Positions 12,528-24,541 are shown, numbered from the stretch's first letter. The stretch is 64,000 nucleotides of DNA from Arachnopeziza araneosa (GCA_003988855.1 QYAI01000110.1:29496-93495); one strand, 5' to 3'. A program made the numbers and translations. Notes: a model not told the origin generated them from the sequence alone.

Positions 12528-12667
12528 TTCTGAGACGAGAACAATGCCAGGAATCAGGCTATAAAGTAGAAAAAAATCTCATTAGTATACATTCTACCCA
12601 ATTCTATATATAATGCGCCGAACAGAGCCAGGGAAGTTTCCAAGAAAGTCTGATATCTAACTTTAGA

Positions 12668-13711
12668 TTAAGCAACGACCCCACCATCACTACTCTGACT
12701 CGCCTCCTTCTCCTGTTTCCTTTCTAGCTTTCTCTCCTTCCTGCTCTTGAACTCGCTCTCCTTCCCAACCAAGGCCCTCCCTGGGTGGAGGACGTTCATG
12801 GCCACGAGGGCGAGGAACATGGCTGCCCCATCAAAGACGTACTGGTACCATTCGTGAGAGCGGAACTGATTGGTGAGCCTTGTCCCAGCGCCGGCTGAGA
12901 ATTCGATGATGCGGAAGAGGATACGGTACTGTTTCTGTTAGTTGTGTCAATGTGACGACTGGATGGTGAACTCGTACCGTGATCAGACCAAGAGTGATGT
13001 ACATGACCAGGAGCACACGACGTGCTTCTGCGATTTGAGCAGGGGAACACTCAGCCCTGATCCGGCGCTCGAACTTGTAGACCAGGAATAAGAAGCAGAG
13101 GATGAAGAACTCCTGAAGGGCTACACCAGCCGTGTAGATGTGGAGCCCGTTGTTCAGAGTGTTGAAGTTCTTGCTGAGAGTCATGAGACCGCCTCCGATC
13201 TGGACAATGAAGGAACTGAGGTCTCGTTAGCAAGCGTCAACGAGAGCGCGGCTCATCAACAAAGACTCACGCAATATCCAACAAGACAAAGCACAACGTC
13301 ATCCTCTCCGCTCGGAGACCAAAGAGCTTCTTGTCTGGAAGAAAGAAATACACCAATCGTCCCAGCAGCATGTAATCAAAAGCATTGATCCAGAGAGGTG
13401 CCAGCAAAATGAGGATGAATTGGGGATCGTAGGCGCCTTGGCTGGTGGGATTCTCAATACTGATACATCGGATGATGAAGGCGGCCGTCTCCCAGATGGC
13501 ACCCATGATCAATGCCCAGCAAAAGGTCTTTTTGTAGTGGTGGGCTTGGAAGATGTGGATGGCCGTGGTGGTACCGAAGAGGACGGCGAAGAGAATCGCG
13601 GCGGGCAGGTTGGGACACCACGTCCATTGATTATCGGGGTCATCGAGAGCTGTATTGTTAGTTTGTATCCGGGACAGGAGAGAGGGAGAGCTCACGAAGA
13701 CACTTGGTCAT
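12668..13711 (-). CDS. RTA1-like multi-span membrane protein
   Basis: A lipid-translocating-exporter/RTA1 family membrane protein. Family members are linked to resistance to 7-aminocholesterol and other lipophilic stress in yeast. Exons 13711-13696, 13649-13271, 13215-12978 and 12928-12668 join to 297 residues. The first coding exon is only 16 nt (MTKCL plus one base). About seven hydrophobic segments are visible, for example AAILFAVLFGTTTAIHIF, FCWALIMGAIWETAAFII and the block FILILLAPLWINAFDYML. The central IEN...QGAYDPQFILILLAPLW and LDIASFIVQIGGG regions are characteristic RTA1 blocks. The C-terminal tail is short, charged and rich in Lys/Glu (SRKERKLERKQEKE). The neighbours do not suggest a pathway. 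The family call is firm; the substrate is unknown. Confidence 0.85.
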
Positions 13712-15131
13712 TTTGGATGGAAGAACAGGTGATCTCCAGGTCGTGTTTTGTGTAGGGCTGATGAGGCGTGGAGAGAGAGCACTAGCGTACAGCACAGCAC
13801 ACCACGGTTTCCGAGATTTGAGAGCGCAAACTAGACCGGAAGCACCGGGCACTCCTTAGATTTATACACGTCCTGTCCTGTGCCTCGCGGCAGTCCCCAC
13901 GCGCAGTTGGGATTTCGCGTGGCACAGTCAAGCACAGCAAAATCTGATACCCCAAACATCAGGCTGAGAACCGAGCGACCGGCCCAGTCAGACCCTGGCG
14001 CCCCCTGTGCGAAGAGATTACTCGATTAGACACACCACTGACGGTGGCTTGCGCTCGCCTGCCCTGTCAAGAGCTGTCAAACGGCGCCGGACAATAGGGT
14101 GGATTCCGGAACCCCGACCGAGATACGGGCTCCGTTTACTGGTGAGGCAGAATGAAAGCGCCGAAGAATGATGAACCGGTTTACAGCAGTTCTTGTTTTC
14201 TGTACTCGCACTGATGGATTTGTTCAGACACTTTGATGATGTTCTCTGCACCGGCCTAAGCCTGCTTAATCTACAAGGGACAATTAATTGATGCTGGAAT
14301 CGAGCACAGATTCTATTCCTATTTCAGGCTTGAGACAGAGAAAGCTTACCTCTCTTGTGCACCCTCATTTGATATGAGTCAGTCCTCATTCCAAGTATAC
14401 ACTCCAGCACTCATCGCCTCTCGCCAGCGACAATGCCTCAGTGTAGAAGCAGAGCCCACCCCAGTGCCTTTTCCCCATCCAGTATTTTTCAGCTCCGAGG
14501 CCACACAGACGGTGACTCGAGAGGAATAGCCAACAAAAACCCGTATTTTTATGTCAGCGCCGAATATTCTTAGCACAGGAGCCGAGAAAACTTTGGCAGG
14601 CTCTGCCAGTGGCTGCGTTGGAACAAGCCCATTCGGGTATGCATGGTGTAGAGTGCCGTGTATGGCGCCATCATTTGCCCCGTCTTACTTTCTTACGCCC
14701 AGCCTGGAGAGTGCGAGGGAGCCACACAGCTGCCGCGTCTGTGATTACATACTCGAGGAGAGTTTCTGCAGTGGAATGCAGACCGTTACGGAGGAAGGCA
14801 TCTTATTTGCAAAAGAAAAGATGTCTTGTCAGATGAGCGAACCCCAAGTTAATTGATCTGAGGTTAATCTCGGGATCCTGGCCGGAGCATCGTATCCTCT
14901 GCTAAGGCAGCCGGAGCCGGAGTCAAACTTGAATCCCGGCTGGGGAACTTTCAGAAGTCCGCATTCTGAAATAGGTAGAGCACATCGTAATCCTGGTTCG
15001 GGAGTTCAAGAAGTTCAAAGAGTCTAACTGCTAAAGTTCATCTCGAATCATTATTCAATGGTACATACAATGCAATTATAGAATATAATGTAAAATGCTA
15101 GTCTATGCGCTGACCTTATATTGACCCAAAT
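13712..15131. other. Intergenic stretch, RTA1-like to aspartic protease
   Basis: This holds the upstream region of the RTA1-like gene and the downstream region of the aspartic protease. Frames of about 65-100 codons (for example plus 14551-14856) have no family resemblance and no splice logic. I see no RNA gene. Confidence 0.45.
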
Positions 15132-17585
15132 CTACAACATGAAGAGGAATCCTGCTACAGCCAATCCTCCAAGGAAGATATTTCCAGTCTCCAGTCTTCC
15201 AACACCACCAGTAAATTGCTGTTGAGTAGGGCTAGCCGCTGCACTTTGGGTAGCAATTCCTGCAGCAGTACTGCTTGTTGTAGGCAGAACTAAAGTGGAG
15301 TTTGTCACTGCCTTCGATGGGATAGAGATGGGGAGAGTGTACGTAGTCCCTTGTAGTGTACTTGTTGAAGTAGACAGGGGCGCCGATGAAACAGCCACTG
15401 GAACGGTATAAGTTGTTCTATGTGATTTTTGTGTCGAGGTAGCGACAGCTGCAGTTGTTGTAGTTGTAGACCTGAGAGTTTTCCACTTGGTCTTTGTGGT
15501 GTATGATGTCTCTGCGAGTGACGTGGCTTCTTCGGTGACGGGACACAAGGTAGTATACAAACTGACGGTTTCTGTTGTCTTGGAACCATATGGACAATTG
15601 ACGACTGTAGGAGCACAGCTCGAGATTGTGTATGTTGTAGTGGCATAAACAGTGGAGATTGACCACACGGTTGGAGTAGGTGTTGGGGTAGCAGCCGTTT
15701 CAGTCACGGGGCAAATTGTGGTGTAAAGGCTGATGATATCAGTTGTTACTTGACCAATTCTTGCAGGGCAGTCTGTGACGGTTGCAGCACATGATGTTAT
15801 AGTATAGACTGACGTCGCATATACAGTCGACGTGCTATATTGAGTGACTGAAGCTGATGAGCTGGTGGGGTAAGCACCCGAGTCAATTGAACTTGTTGCA
15901 GCAGCCGTGGTGCTTGATGATGGCAACAATGTAAAGAGTGGGATCGTTGATGTAGTACTGGATGAAGCTGCTGCATATGATGTGCTGTATGAGCTGGATG
16001 GGAAGCTCGAGTCGGAGCTGGACGATGGCGGTAAGGTGAAGAAAGAAATTGATGAAGAAGATGATGAGCTACTTGGAGCTGCAGGGCTAGCCGTTGTTGA
16101 AGAAATCAATGAAGTTGACGAAGAGAAGCTCGAACTTGAGGACGCAGGGAGGTCCGAAGTGATGGAAGAGCTCGTTGTCGAAACGATTGCTGTCGAAGAT
16201 GGAATGCTGCTGTCTGAGGAGCTTTGAGTGCTGGATGGAGCAGCGGTACTCGTCGACGAGGCTGCTGATGTAAGACTTTGAATTGATGAGGCCTCGCTCG
16301 AGCTGATAATGCTACTGGTCGAAGAGGAAGAAATAGAAGATGAGGTGGAGGAGGCAGCTCCGCAGGCTCCTGTAATGGATGGCACGGCATCCGCACCTTT
16401 TCCAATCGCTACCAAGTTTGTACCGCAGCTGGCAGCGTTGGCAAGAAGAAGGTTCTGGTTATCTTGGTCATAGACAACATACGCACCGCGAAGGAATGAA
16501 TCACCCAAGACAGGTGCATCATCATCCGCCGCAAGTCCGATATAACACGTCCCAGATATCTGCCAGATAAACTCTAGGTATGGGATGTTGATAACGGAAT
16601 TTCCAAAGGTGAAGTCAACTGTACCAGCCTGGCTAGTCGTAGAACAATCGACCGTGTACAGTCCGGATGTTCCATCTTCTGTAGCACCTGGAAAGTCGGC
16701 GATAATTGCATTGAAGATAGGAGTGGGAAGGCGGCTGAGAGTTCCACCACTGTCAAGGAAGACTGGCGTGGCCGATGCTGGGTAAGTTTTGGGTGCTTCA
16801 CCTGGCTTGGTAATTCCAACCGAAGCCATCTGAATCCAGTATCTATCAAATTGGTCCGGTGACTCCGCTGCAGGGATAATAGGGCATTTCTCCAATGCAC
16901 CTGTATATTTCATAGTATCGATGCCGCCAAAGATAATGGCACCATCGGGAGAATCAACACTTCTCAAATCCAAGCTGAATGCTCGGCTTTGCGTAACACC
17001 TTGCAATGCGAGTTGATCAATGATAGTATCATATCCGACAAGCTCAATACCAGGTCCCACGCCCATCAGGCCAGTGGGCATCTCAGTACTCGTGGTTGCA
17101 ACACCAAATTGCTGGGCTTTAACAGTTGCACCACCGATTAGGAAAGTATCCGTCCAATATTCGACCTCGGCCGAACCCTTTCCATATCCAAGAAAGTTCT
17201 GAGTGCCCAAATCTTGAGCCGTGGTAGATGTCGAGGGATTGTACACAGGAAGAGTGTTGCACAAATCGACACTCGAACTACCCGCAGTGCCTGCATTGGC
17301 ACATACTGGATCGACCCAGGTTTCCGAAGAACCTGTATCCAGAGCAACAGAAACGGACTGTCCTGGGGATCCAATTGAGAACTCGATCAGGTACCGGGTT
17401 CCAGTCTGGACATTCTGAAGTGAGCCCACGGTTTGTCTCTTGGTGATGCTCAGGATGTCCGAGAAGTTGGGAGCCGTGGCCGACACTGGCAATCTGAGAG
17501 CAACATCGCGTTTAACATTAGGGACCGTATATGCGTGGGACAGGGACGTGAGTGAAAATGCGACGGTCAAAAGAGTGGAAATCAT
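15132..17585 (-). CDS. GPI-anchored pepsin-type aspartic protease (yapsin/SAP-like) with adhesin-type repeats
   Basis: A secreted, wall- or membrane-anchored endopeptidase of family A1. One uninterrupted 817-residue frame starts at ATG 17585. Residues 1-19 form a signal peptide. Lys-Arg pairs at 25-26 and 49-50 are plausible Kex2 sites ending a short propeptide. The catalytic motifs are DTGSS (Asp83) and DSGGT (Asp278). The protease domain ends near residue 400. A Ser/Thr-rich stalk (about 410-570) follows, then two related ~55-residue modules that share SxxTVYAT, TxxSCA.TV..CP and SLYTT.CPVTE. More Ser/Thr sequence leads to a hydrophobic C-terminus (GGLAVAGFLFML), a GPI-attachment signal. 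Two Cys-bearing modules of this type are known from fungal surface adhesins, so the fusion is unusual for a yapsin. Heavy O-glycosylation is expected. Confidence 0.9.
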   Translation of the reverse strand: MISTLLTVAFSLTSLSHAYTVPNVKRDVALRLPVSATAPNFSDILSITKRQTVGSLQNVQTGTRYLIEFSIGSPGQSVSVALDTGSSETWVDPVCANAGTAGSSSVDLCNTLPVYNPSTSTTAQDLGTQNFLGYGKGSAEVEYWTDTFLIGGATVKAQQFGVATTSTEMPTGLMGVGPGIELVGYDTIIDQLALQGVTQSRAFSLDLRSVDSPDGAIIFGGIDTMKYTGALEKCPIIPAAESPDQFDRYWIQMASVGITKPGEAPKTYPASATPVFLDSGGTLSRLPTPIFNAIIADFPGATEDGTSGLYTVDCSTTSQAGTVDFTFGNSVINIPYLEFIWQISGTCYIGLAADDDAPVLGDSFLRGAYVVYDQDNQNLLLANAASCGTNLVAIGKGADAVPSITGACGAASSTSSSISSSSTSSIISSSEASSIQSLTSAASSTSTAAPSSTQSSSDSSIPSSTAIVSTTSSSITSDLPASSSSSFSSSTSLISSTTASPAAPSSSSSSSSISFFTLPPSSSSDSSFPSSSYSTSYAAASSSTTSTIPLFTLLPSSSTTAAATSSIDSGAYPTSSSASVTQYSTSTVYATSVYTITSCAATVTDCPARIGQVTTDIISLYTTICPVTETAATPTPTPTVWSISTVYATTTYTISSCAPTVVNCPYGSKTTETVSLYTTLCPVTEEATSLAETSYTTKTKWKTLRSTTTTTAAVATSTQKSHRTTYTVPVAVSSAPLSTSTSTLQGTTYTLPISIPSKAVTNSTLVLPTTSSTAAGIATQSAAASPTQQQFTGGVGRLETGNIFLGGLAVAGFLFML

Positions 17586-19749
17586 AATTCCGTCAAACGA
17601 GTGTACTGGAATATGAAGGCAAGATGGTGCACACCTCGACGCAAAGAAAAGAGTGACTGAAAAGCAGATGCAGAATTATAAAGAGAGAAAAGAGAGGATG
17701 GTATGTTGACAAGGCCTGCGGACCGTTTATGAGGTCGGTTTGCAGGCGGTTGGACCCTGGATGAGAGGAACCAGGCGGCCTCTGGTTCTGTTCTGCTTTG
17801 AAGCAACCCGAGGCCACGGCGCATGAAAGTGGGCGTTGGGTCTCATCTGATTGGGCGGCTGTGGCTGATTGTTCCTATTATGGGGGCATCTTCAGCCTCA
17901 AGCGGAGAGTTGGGACGAATAGCAAGCCATCGGGCTGCATCAGGGGGGGTCTTTTTCATTTTGCGTGGCGCTGGTGGCCGCCATCCTTTGCCCCTATCCA
18001 GCGCAGAAAGCTCATCTCCCCAGATCCTTCGCCAAGCTTAAACCAGCCACCCAGGCAATTTCAAACCGCCCAGCGCAGCTTTCCTGGCAGGCCTGGAGAG
18101 CTTTCTTCATTTTGGTGAAACGGCGGCTGAGCTTGGCTGTGGTGGCCGTTCATGCCTGGAACGACGCAAGATGCGTCGTAATAATTGTTTTACTTTTCCG
18201 AGTTGGCTTCGATGAGCAATTATTGACGGAAAAGAAAGAGCAGAGCGAGCGTACAGAGCACCCTACCTGAAAGACGGCGGAAATAGAAGCGCTCGCCAAG
18301 CAAGGGAGAAGATTTTAGCCTGCCCGAGCCCGCCAACACTAATTTCAACCCCGCCAGGGGCTGCCCTTTTCCGCTTTTCTCAACCTGGGGCAGATCGGAT
18401 CTGATGATCATCAATCAATTTCTGGGCTGCAGCTCAGCTACTTACTTGTCCGCGCTACTCTTGACGTGTACAACAGGACCATACGAAGCACCTCCTAACA
18501 GTGATATTGTTGGCACCAGAAATGCCTCACCACGACCGAGCATTCCGCATCAGTGACCGCAAGTCTTGGAGGTGCATTTGCGTCGACCTAGCAAAGACCA
18601 TTGAAGCCTCTCAGCTCGAATCCATCATTGACAATCGAGGTTCGGCCTGCAGATAACCTTTCCAGGTCAGATTGTCGGCTTCTCAATGCAAACATGTCAT
18701 AGGATACCGTGAGTCAATCCCTGGGCCGCGACCACGGCCAGATCCCCGTCTCAGCAATGATGGAGAAACGCGGTGGGTTTACAGTTGAGCTCTCGAAAAG
18801 AGTTTATCACTCCGTTTCCCATGACCGCAGTCTGCTAAATATTTCCAGACCAATTGACGACTCCTACCTGCGAAACGCGAAACTTCTCCCTCTGATCGTT
18901 CTATTCTCCCAGCTCCGAGCTCAACCCCGTATTCGAAGTCGAAACCCATAACCATAACGCGGGATTCCTTAACATAAGACTCAAAGTCATAACCCCTATT
19001 CAGATTCTCAGAGTCTGGTTTTCCTCAAGTTGTACTTTCACATATGACGATCGAGGTTATATCCGGTCGTGAGCCACGATTTCCTGCAAGCCCTGCTGGT
19101 CACTCGACCGAAGTGGAACATAATGCTGGCAGCACTTCTCTGGGGGACGATACCATACCCGGAGGCTTAAATTGCCTGAAGAGAATTCAGAGCGAGATGC
19201 TCTTGCTTAGTTATTTCATGTTCCGGTGGAACTTGATGGTCAAAGTTGGCATCTACGTTTCAATCCAGCGACATCGGTGGGGCTGCAAATCATTTCTCCG
19301 CGGATTTCTAATCTCAACAATCACACTGACTCTAACTATGGTTATTTCCCGAGTTATTTCCATTAAATTTGAATAGTTGTTGCTTGAATTCAAGACCAAA
19401 TTTGCAGAATAATTCAGCCTCAATGTTACATATTTCTTGACGGGTTGTGAAGATAAAAACCTTTCGCGCCCTTCCGCCCAGCCGCTACTGGTATCTTTCC
19501 TCGGCCGGCCAACCCCGCTCTGCGCTTGCACTTCTCCAAGTGAAGTTCTGAAAGGTTTCATTCTCTTATAAATCTATACATTATCGGCAGTTTATGCCCT
19601 GTGACTTCGTACTTGTCGAGCCGTGTTTGTTTACTCAACACGGGAATAAACTGGAAATATACTAACGGCCTGCTAGCCCACTCTCGAAAACTTCCGTCTT
19701 CAAATTTATAAACAGCTTCTTCCAGTTAAATATATTCATCACTGAAAAA
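17586..19749. other. Long divergent intergenic region, protease to MFS transporter
   Basis: About 2.2 kb between two divergent genes, so it must hold both promoters. The part nearest the protease (17.8-18.4 kb) is comparatively GC-rich. Short frames on both strands lack family features. I see no RNA gene or mobile element. Confidence 0.45.
17672..17683 (-). promoter_or_regulatory. TATA-like box upstream of the aspartic protease
   Basis: On the minus strand the sequence TTTATAAT lies about 90 bp upstream of the protease ATG (17585), a spacing compatible with a TATA element. It was recognised by sequence and position only. Confidence 0.35.
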
Positions 19750-21284
19750 ATGGTTGCATCGGCAGAGAACTCGTCGGCCGAGACGTTTGAAAAGGATGTC
19801 GAGATTCAGTCACAACATTCCGAATTAGATAGCCGAAGCCTGAAGGACAGGCATCAGATGACGTTGACTGAGAAGGATGACATTAAAGCATATCCAAACG
19901 GTCTCAATGAACCTCAAAGTGAACCTTGGAACGGAAATTCAAACGAAGGTGCTGTAACAAGGTCAACTACGAAAAGTAGTTGGAAAGATCCCGGACCACC
20001 ACCCGATGGAGGTTGGATTGGATGGAGCCAAGGTATGCACCTCATCCCTCTTGAAGACCATAAGTTCATATGAAATAAGCTGCATATGGTCACTTGGTAA
20101 TAATGTGTACCTGGGGTTTCATCAACTCCTTCGGTGTCTTTCAAGCCTACTATGTCACTGCCCTGAACAAACCACCAAGTGACATCTCCTGGGTCGGCAG
20201 CATGCAAGTCTTTCTCCTCTTCTTCGTCGGGACCTTCACTGGCCGTCTTACCGACGCAGGATACTTTCGTTCAGTATTCCTTGTTGGATCATTCTTCGCT
20301 GTCTTTGGTATCTTCATGGCTTCTCTGTCAACGACGTATTGGCAACTCTTCCTCGCTCAGGGTGTTTGCTGCGGATTTGGGAACGGGTGTCTCTTCTGTC
20401 CAAGCTTGAGTTTGCTCAGTACGTATTTCTCGAAGAACCGGAGTCTGGCCATTGGATTTGCAGCTGCTGGAAGCGCAACAGGCGGTATGCTGTTTCCTGG
20501 TGTTGTGAAAGTCATGCTTCCAAAGGTGGGTTTTCCATGGACGATGCGAACTTTAGGGTTCATTGAATTGGCTTTTTTGATCGTATGTAACACCGGAATT
20601 CGGCCTAGGATACCACCACGGAAGACTGGAGCCTTGGTTGATTGGAAGAGTTTTAAGGAAGCGCCGTACGTGTTGTTTGCCGTTGGAATGTTCTTTGTAG
20701 GTCCTGCTCTCAAATGCCTTGAACATTGGCTAATTTTCTAGAACTTTTGGGGAGTCTATTTCGCCTTTTATTATCTTGCTGCATTTGGACGCACAATCAT
20801 TGGGCTGCCTTATAGCGAATCATTGAATTTGCTCATCGTCCTGAACGGCGTGGGAGTGATCGGCCGAATCGTTCCTAACTTCGTGGCAGACAAGTACACA
20901 GGTCCTATGAATCTGCTCATCCCTGTAGTCCTTGCAACTTCGCTCCTCTCCTTCTGCTGGATTGCGGTTTCGTCCCGTGGCGGTCTGTATGGCTGGGCAG
21001 TCATCTACGGCATCACGGGAGCAGGCATTCAGAGTCTCTTCCCAGCAACATTGAGCAGCTTGACTACCGATTTAAGAATGGCAGGCACACGTATGGGACA
21101 AGTCTTTACGATTGTGAGCTTTGCGGTTCTGACAGGTCCGCCTATTTCTGGTCAGTTGATCCAGAAGAAAGCGGGTGGCTATGAGTATGCTCAAATCTTC
21201 TCCGGGGGTGTTATGCTGGTGGGTTGCGGGCTGCTGATTGCGGCGAGATTGGCTAAATCGAGAGACCTGAAGCAAAAAATGTGA
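19750..21284 (+). CDS. MFS transporter, monocarboxylate-transporter (SLC16/MCT)-like
   Basis: A plasma-membrane permease of the fungal MCT-like branch of the major facilitator superfamily; it probably moves a monocarboxylate or related small solute. Start ATG 19750. Exons 19750-20032, 20080-20696 and 20742-21284 join to 480 residues. A hydrophilic N-terminal tail of about 85 residues precedes the MCT signature PPPDGGWIGW, split from the first membrane helix by intron 1. About twelve hydrophobic helices follow, including FINSFGVFQAYYV, GFGNGCLFCPSLSLLSTYF (helix 4-5 region) and GRIVPNFVADKYTGP (the second-half cytoplasmic loop). The C-terminus is short and basic. The Zn2Cys6 regulator 0.9 kb downstream on the same strand could control it, but nothing in the sequence shows that. 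The substrate is not predictable. Confidence 0.88.
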
Positions 21285-22149
21285 AGAAGCAATTACCTAG
21301 ATTTAGATTCATTGGTAGCATCTGGTCGCATCTGGTTGCATTGGGAGGCGTCGTTTACTTTGGGTTTACATTATCTAACTTATTCGTCGTCAACAATAAA
21401 ACCAGCACAAATGTACTTGAAAAGGAGATAATTGTATTAATCAACTATTGTTAATAAGATTTCCTTTGAAAAGGCGGTAGAAAGCTATAATAATAGGGAT
21501 CTTTAATAGTTTGAGACACCAGGTCAAAGAAGTGAGTGCTTGAGTAGTCTAGTAGTCTAAGTATAACGAAAACATAAAGCATCCATTCGCCTCTAAAATA
21601 GTTCGGCCTTAGTTCATTAGAATAGACATGAAAAACAGCACGATTGTCTTTTAATAAAAAAGAAAGGAAAAGCCATTAAGGCTTGATATGTTCGAGCTAT
21701 TGTAAAGCCTCGGTCAAGAATGACATTCTTTCCAAGATTCCCTTCTTTAAGCTGTAAATGGCCACAACTTTGTCCTCATTATAACATGCAAACATCAATT
21801 CTCGCTGTTATTCTTAGGTAAACAAAAGGGTCTGAAAGTCAATAATAACAAGGCCATGATAGCTTTGGACATTTAAGTAAATCCAAGAAGGTTCTAAGTC
21901 ATGTAGTTGTAGTTGTCGCAGCACGAAAAGATTCATTATTGTATCTGTTCACTTCTAAAATAATTCGGCCTTTGAAAAAATCTGAAAACGCGTCGTGATA
22001 GTGAATTATCGCGGTCGAGTAGTATATAACAGCCGTCGCTCATCCAGAAAAATTTCGAATCATCACTTTCGGTTTTCCGCAACAACAAACCGCGAGCCGC
22101 AAATGCACTCCGAACCTCAACCGTCAAGCGACAACCATCGACCTGAGCA
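21285..22149. other. AT-rich intergenic stretch with a diverged direct repeat
   Basis: Strongly AT-rich DNA between the MFS and Zn2Cys6 genes. It contains two related 27-28 bp segments at about 21585-21612 and 21948-21974. No coding sequence is visible until the regulator begins at 22150. Confidence 0.5.
21585..21974. repeat. Diverged direct-repeat pair flanking ~335 bp
   Basis: The cores tctaaaatagttcggcctt (near 21592) and tctaaaataattcggcctt (near 21955) are in the same orientation. The longer 27-bp alignment differs at about four positions, mostly G/A and C/T transitions. This could be the ends of a decayed short element or chance; I saw no target-site duplication. Confidence 0.4.
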
Positions 22150-24513
22150 ATGGCGACGTACTCTCCACCACACAGTGGTAGCTATCCCCTTCAAATACTC
22201 CCAAATCATTCCAATTTGCACGCTCTCGCATCTGCGCAAAGTCCCGTTGGCTCCAGAGGTGAGACCGCGGTTTCGCTTTCGCACCCTATTGCCAACTTGC
22301 CATACTTTGGTCCTCAGTCCGGAAATCAACTCCAGTACTCATACGACGATCAGACGAACCGTAACGGAAACTTGCATGGCAATGGACACTCCGATCAATT
22401 GCAGCAAGCCGCATCCGCGCTGGCAAATGCGCCTGCGCCGACGTCAGGAGGTGACGGACAGTCCCAGAAGAAACAGCGATTACAACGAGCCTGTGATCTT
22501 TGTAGCAGACGCAAAGTCAAGGTACAAACACCCTACAGTTAATTATCAATTAAAGAGTCACTGACACCTTGCCCTACAGTGCGACGTTCAGAAACCAAGA
22601 TGTCGACCTTGCGAGGAAATAAACGCGAGCTGTACCTTTGCGAAAGAGGTGAAGCGTCGAGGACCACCTAATAAAGCAGCAGAGCAGCATAAGAAGAGAC
22701 TACGCATCGACTCACCTGTCGTTGGTTCTATCGGATTTGCTTCTGCGGCATCACCAACCATCCTGGACTCGTCCCTACCAAACACCATTGGTGCAGCGAG
22801 CGCAGCTCTTGTCTCACTCTCCTCCAAGCTCAATGCTGAATCTATCTGCGCTTTCTCTACCCTCGAGCTGTTTGTCGACGACTTCTTCACATACATTCAC
22901 CCTCTATGCCCTTTCCCGCATGAACCTTCGTTCCGAGCCTCCCTCAGAAAGCGAGAAGATATTGATAATCCAAAGTTCCTTGCTCTTCTAGCTTCTATGG
23001 TTGGAGCATTGGTCGCATCTTTCCCCCGCAAGCCACTCTTGCATTTGAAAGTTGAGCAACGACAGGATCTCTTTCCCGATTCTATGAGCCTGGTCAACAG
23101 ATGTTTCAATGTTGCGGTAGAGGCGAGAGGTGTTGGCTATCTAAACAAGGAGCTGAACATCTACGATGCTGCAACCAGCTATTTCCTTTGCTTGGCCGGA
23201 GCATATACCTTCCAAGATCAACAGGCGCGGATGTATTTGGCTGAGACATTGGAAATCACAAGATTTGTTTTGAGCACAGAGAGAGTCAAGGCTTCAGATG
23301 CTCTGAACCCGGGATCTTTGTCACTGTATGGTGCACCATCCCAAGGCTTCTACCCTCCTCGCGTAGATTACATCAAGGAAGAAGTCACTAGACGAGTCTT
23401 CTGGGTTGTGTTTGTTAGCATCCGGTTAGTATTTGAATTTATTCCGAGACCCTGGCTAACATTTGCAGATCTATGCAACAATTCACTTCTCCCCTCGGTG
23501 ACCCACCAGCATTTCTTCCGTCAACTCGAAAGGAGCCATATCCGCTATTGCCTACTGAAGTGGATGATGAGTACATCTATGTTGATCACATTGATCCTCA
23601 ACCTGCTGGCGTTCTATCCAAGCTCGTTGGTTACAATCTCAATGTAAAGGTTTACTCGACCGTCACTCCTTTGGTAAACATAGAAATGGCCTATGGAGTT
23701 GATCATCTCTTTGATTGGGATCAACAGAAGAAAGTTCTTGATGACTGTCTACGCTCGGTAAAGCAATTATTGGAAACAGTACCAACCGAACTCTTACTCC
23801 AAACCGATTACCGCAATGCACAAATGGTCTCTACGCATCACCCATATTACCCTCCTACTACTGACGGCCAGGGACATCGGACAAATGGCAACGAGTCACA
23901 ATGGCTTGGTGCTAGCTCCGAGTCACGCAGGCATTTACAATACGAGATCCAAAAGGCGAATGTCTATGCAAGTCAGCTAGCTACTCGATCACACATTATT
24001 GAGAAGTACTTGGGTCTTCTAGATGAGTACGAGCGGCTCGAGGCGAAGCCAAATGATGCACAACCTCGGAGTTCTTCTGGTAGTATCACAGGTGAATTGG
24101 ATAATACCGTTGCCGAGTCCCAGCCAGCTGGCGATTATGATCAGGTTAAGACTGTCATGAAGGAACGAGAGAAAATCGTCCAAGATTTACTCTTCGTGCT
24201 TTACAGCATTAGTGAAGTCAACATGGAGCCTAATAGCGGTAGCTTTGTAAGTTTCTCCTTTACACTTTTTTATGCCAAACTAAATCTTGTTCGCCAGCAA
24301 AATAAGATTCGACAAATCGCCTCAACTTTGATCGAGACTCCATCAAGTAGAAAGGGTCCACTTGCTGTAGAAGCTGAGGATGCTTTGAACCAGTTCTTAC
24401 AAGTCTTGGTAAAGCTTGAGAATTTTGAGGACGAAGAGTTGAGAAATTGGGCGGATCTGAGACGCTACCGAGAGCGTTTCGCTCAAGCTGGAGGATTCCT
24501 CGGACAGCAATAA
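22150..24513 (+). CDS. Zn2Cys6 fungal-type transcription factor
   Basis: A nuclear DNA-binding regulator. Start ATG 22150. Exons 22150-22521, 22580-23424, 23469-24246 and 24298-24513 join to 736 residues. The binuclear zinc cluster begins at Cys115: C-x2-C-x6-C, then x6, C-x2-C-x6-C (CDLCSRRKVK, then CDVQKPRCRPC across intron 1), with every spacing canonical. The N-terminal ~110 residues are Ser/Asn/Gln-rich. Basic residues follow the cluster (KEVKRRGPPNKAAEQHKKRL). The middle section (about 190-480) resembles the fungal-specific MHR domain, with the typical FWVVFVSIRSMQ block joined across intron 2. The upstream MFS gene is its nearest possible target. It resembles sugar-catabolism regulators only in general layout, so I assign no gene name. 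Confidence 0.88.
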
Positions 24514-24541
24514 CCGACGACACATCTCCCAAGTAAAACAA

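Noticed and set aside
14551..14856. 101-codon plus frame between the RTA1-like and protease genes
   Set aside because: No recognisable motif; overlapping frames of similar length exist; no evidence of coding.
15907..16227. Acidic 106-codon plus frame within the protease gene
   Set aside because: Antisense shadow of the Ser/Thr-rich stalk; composition follows from the opposite strand.
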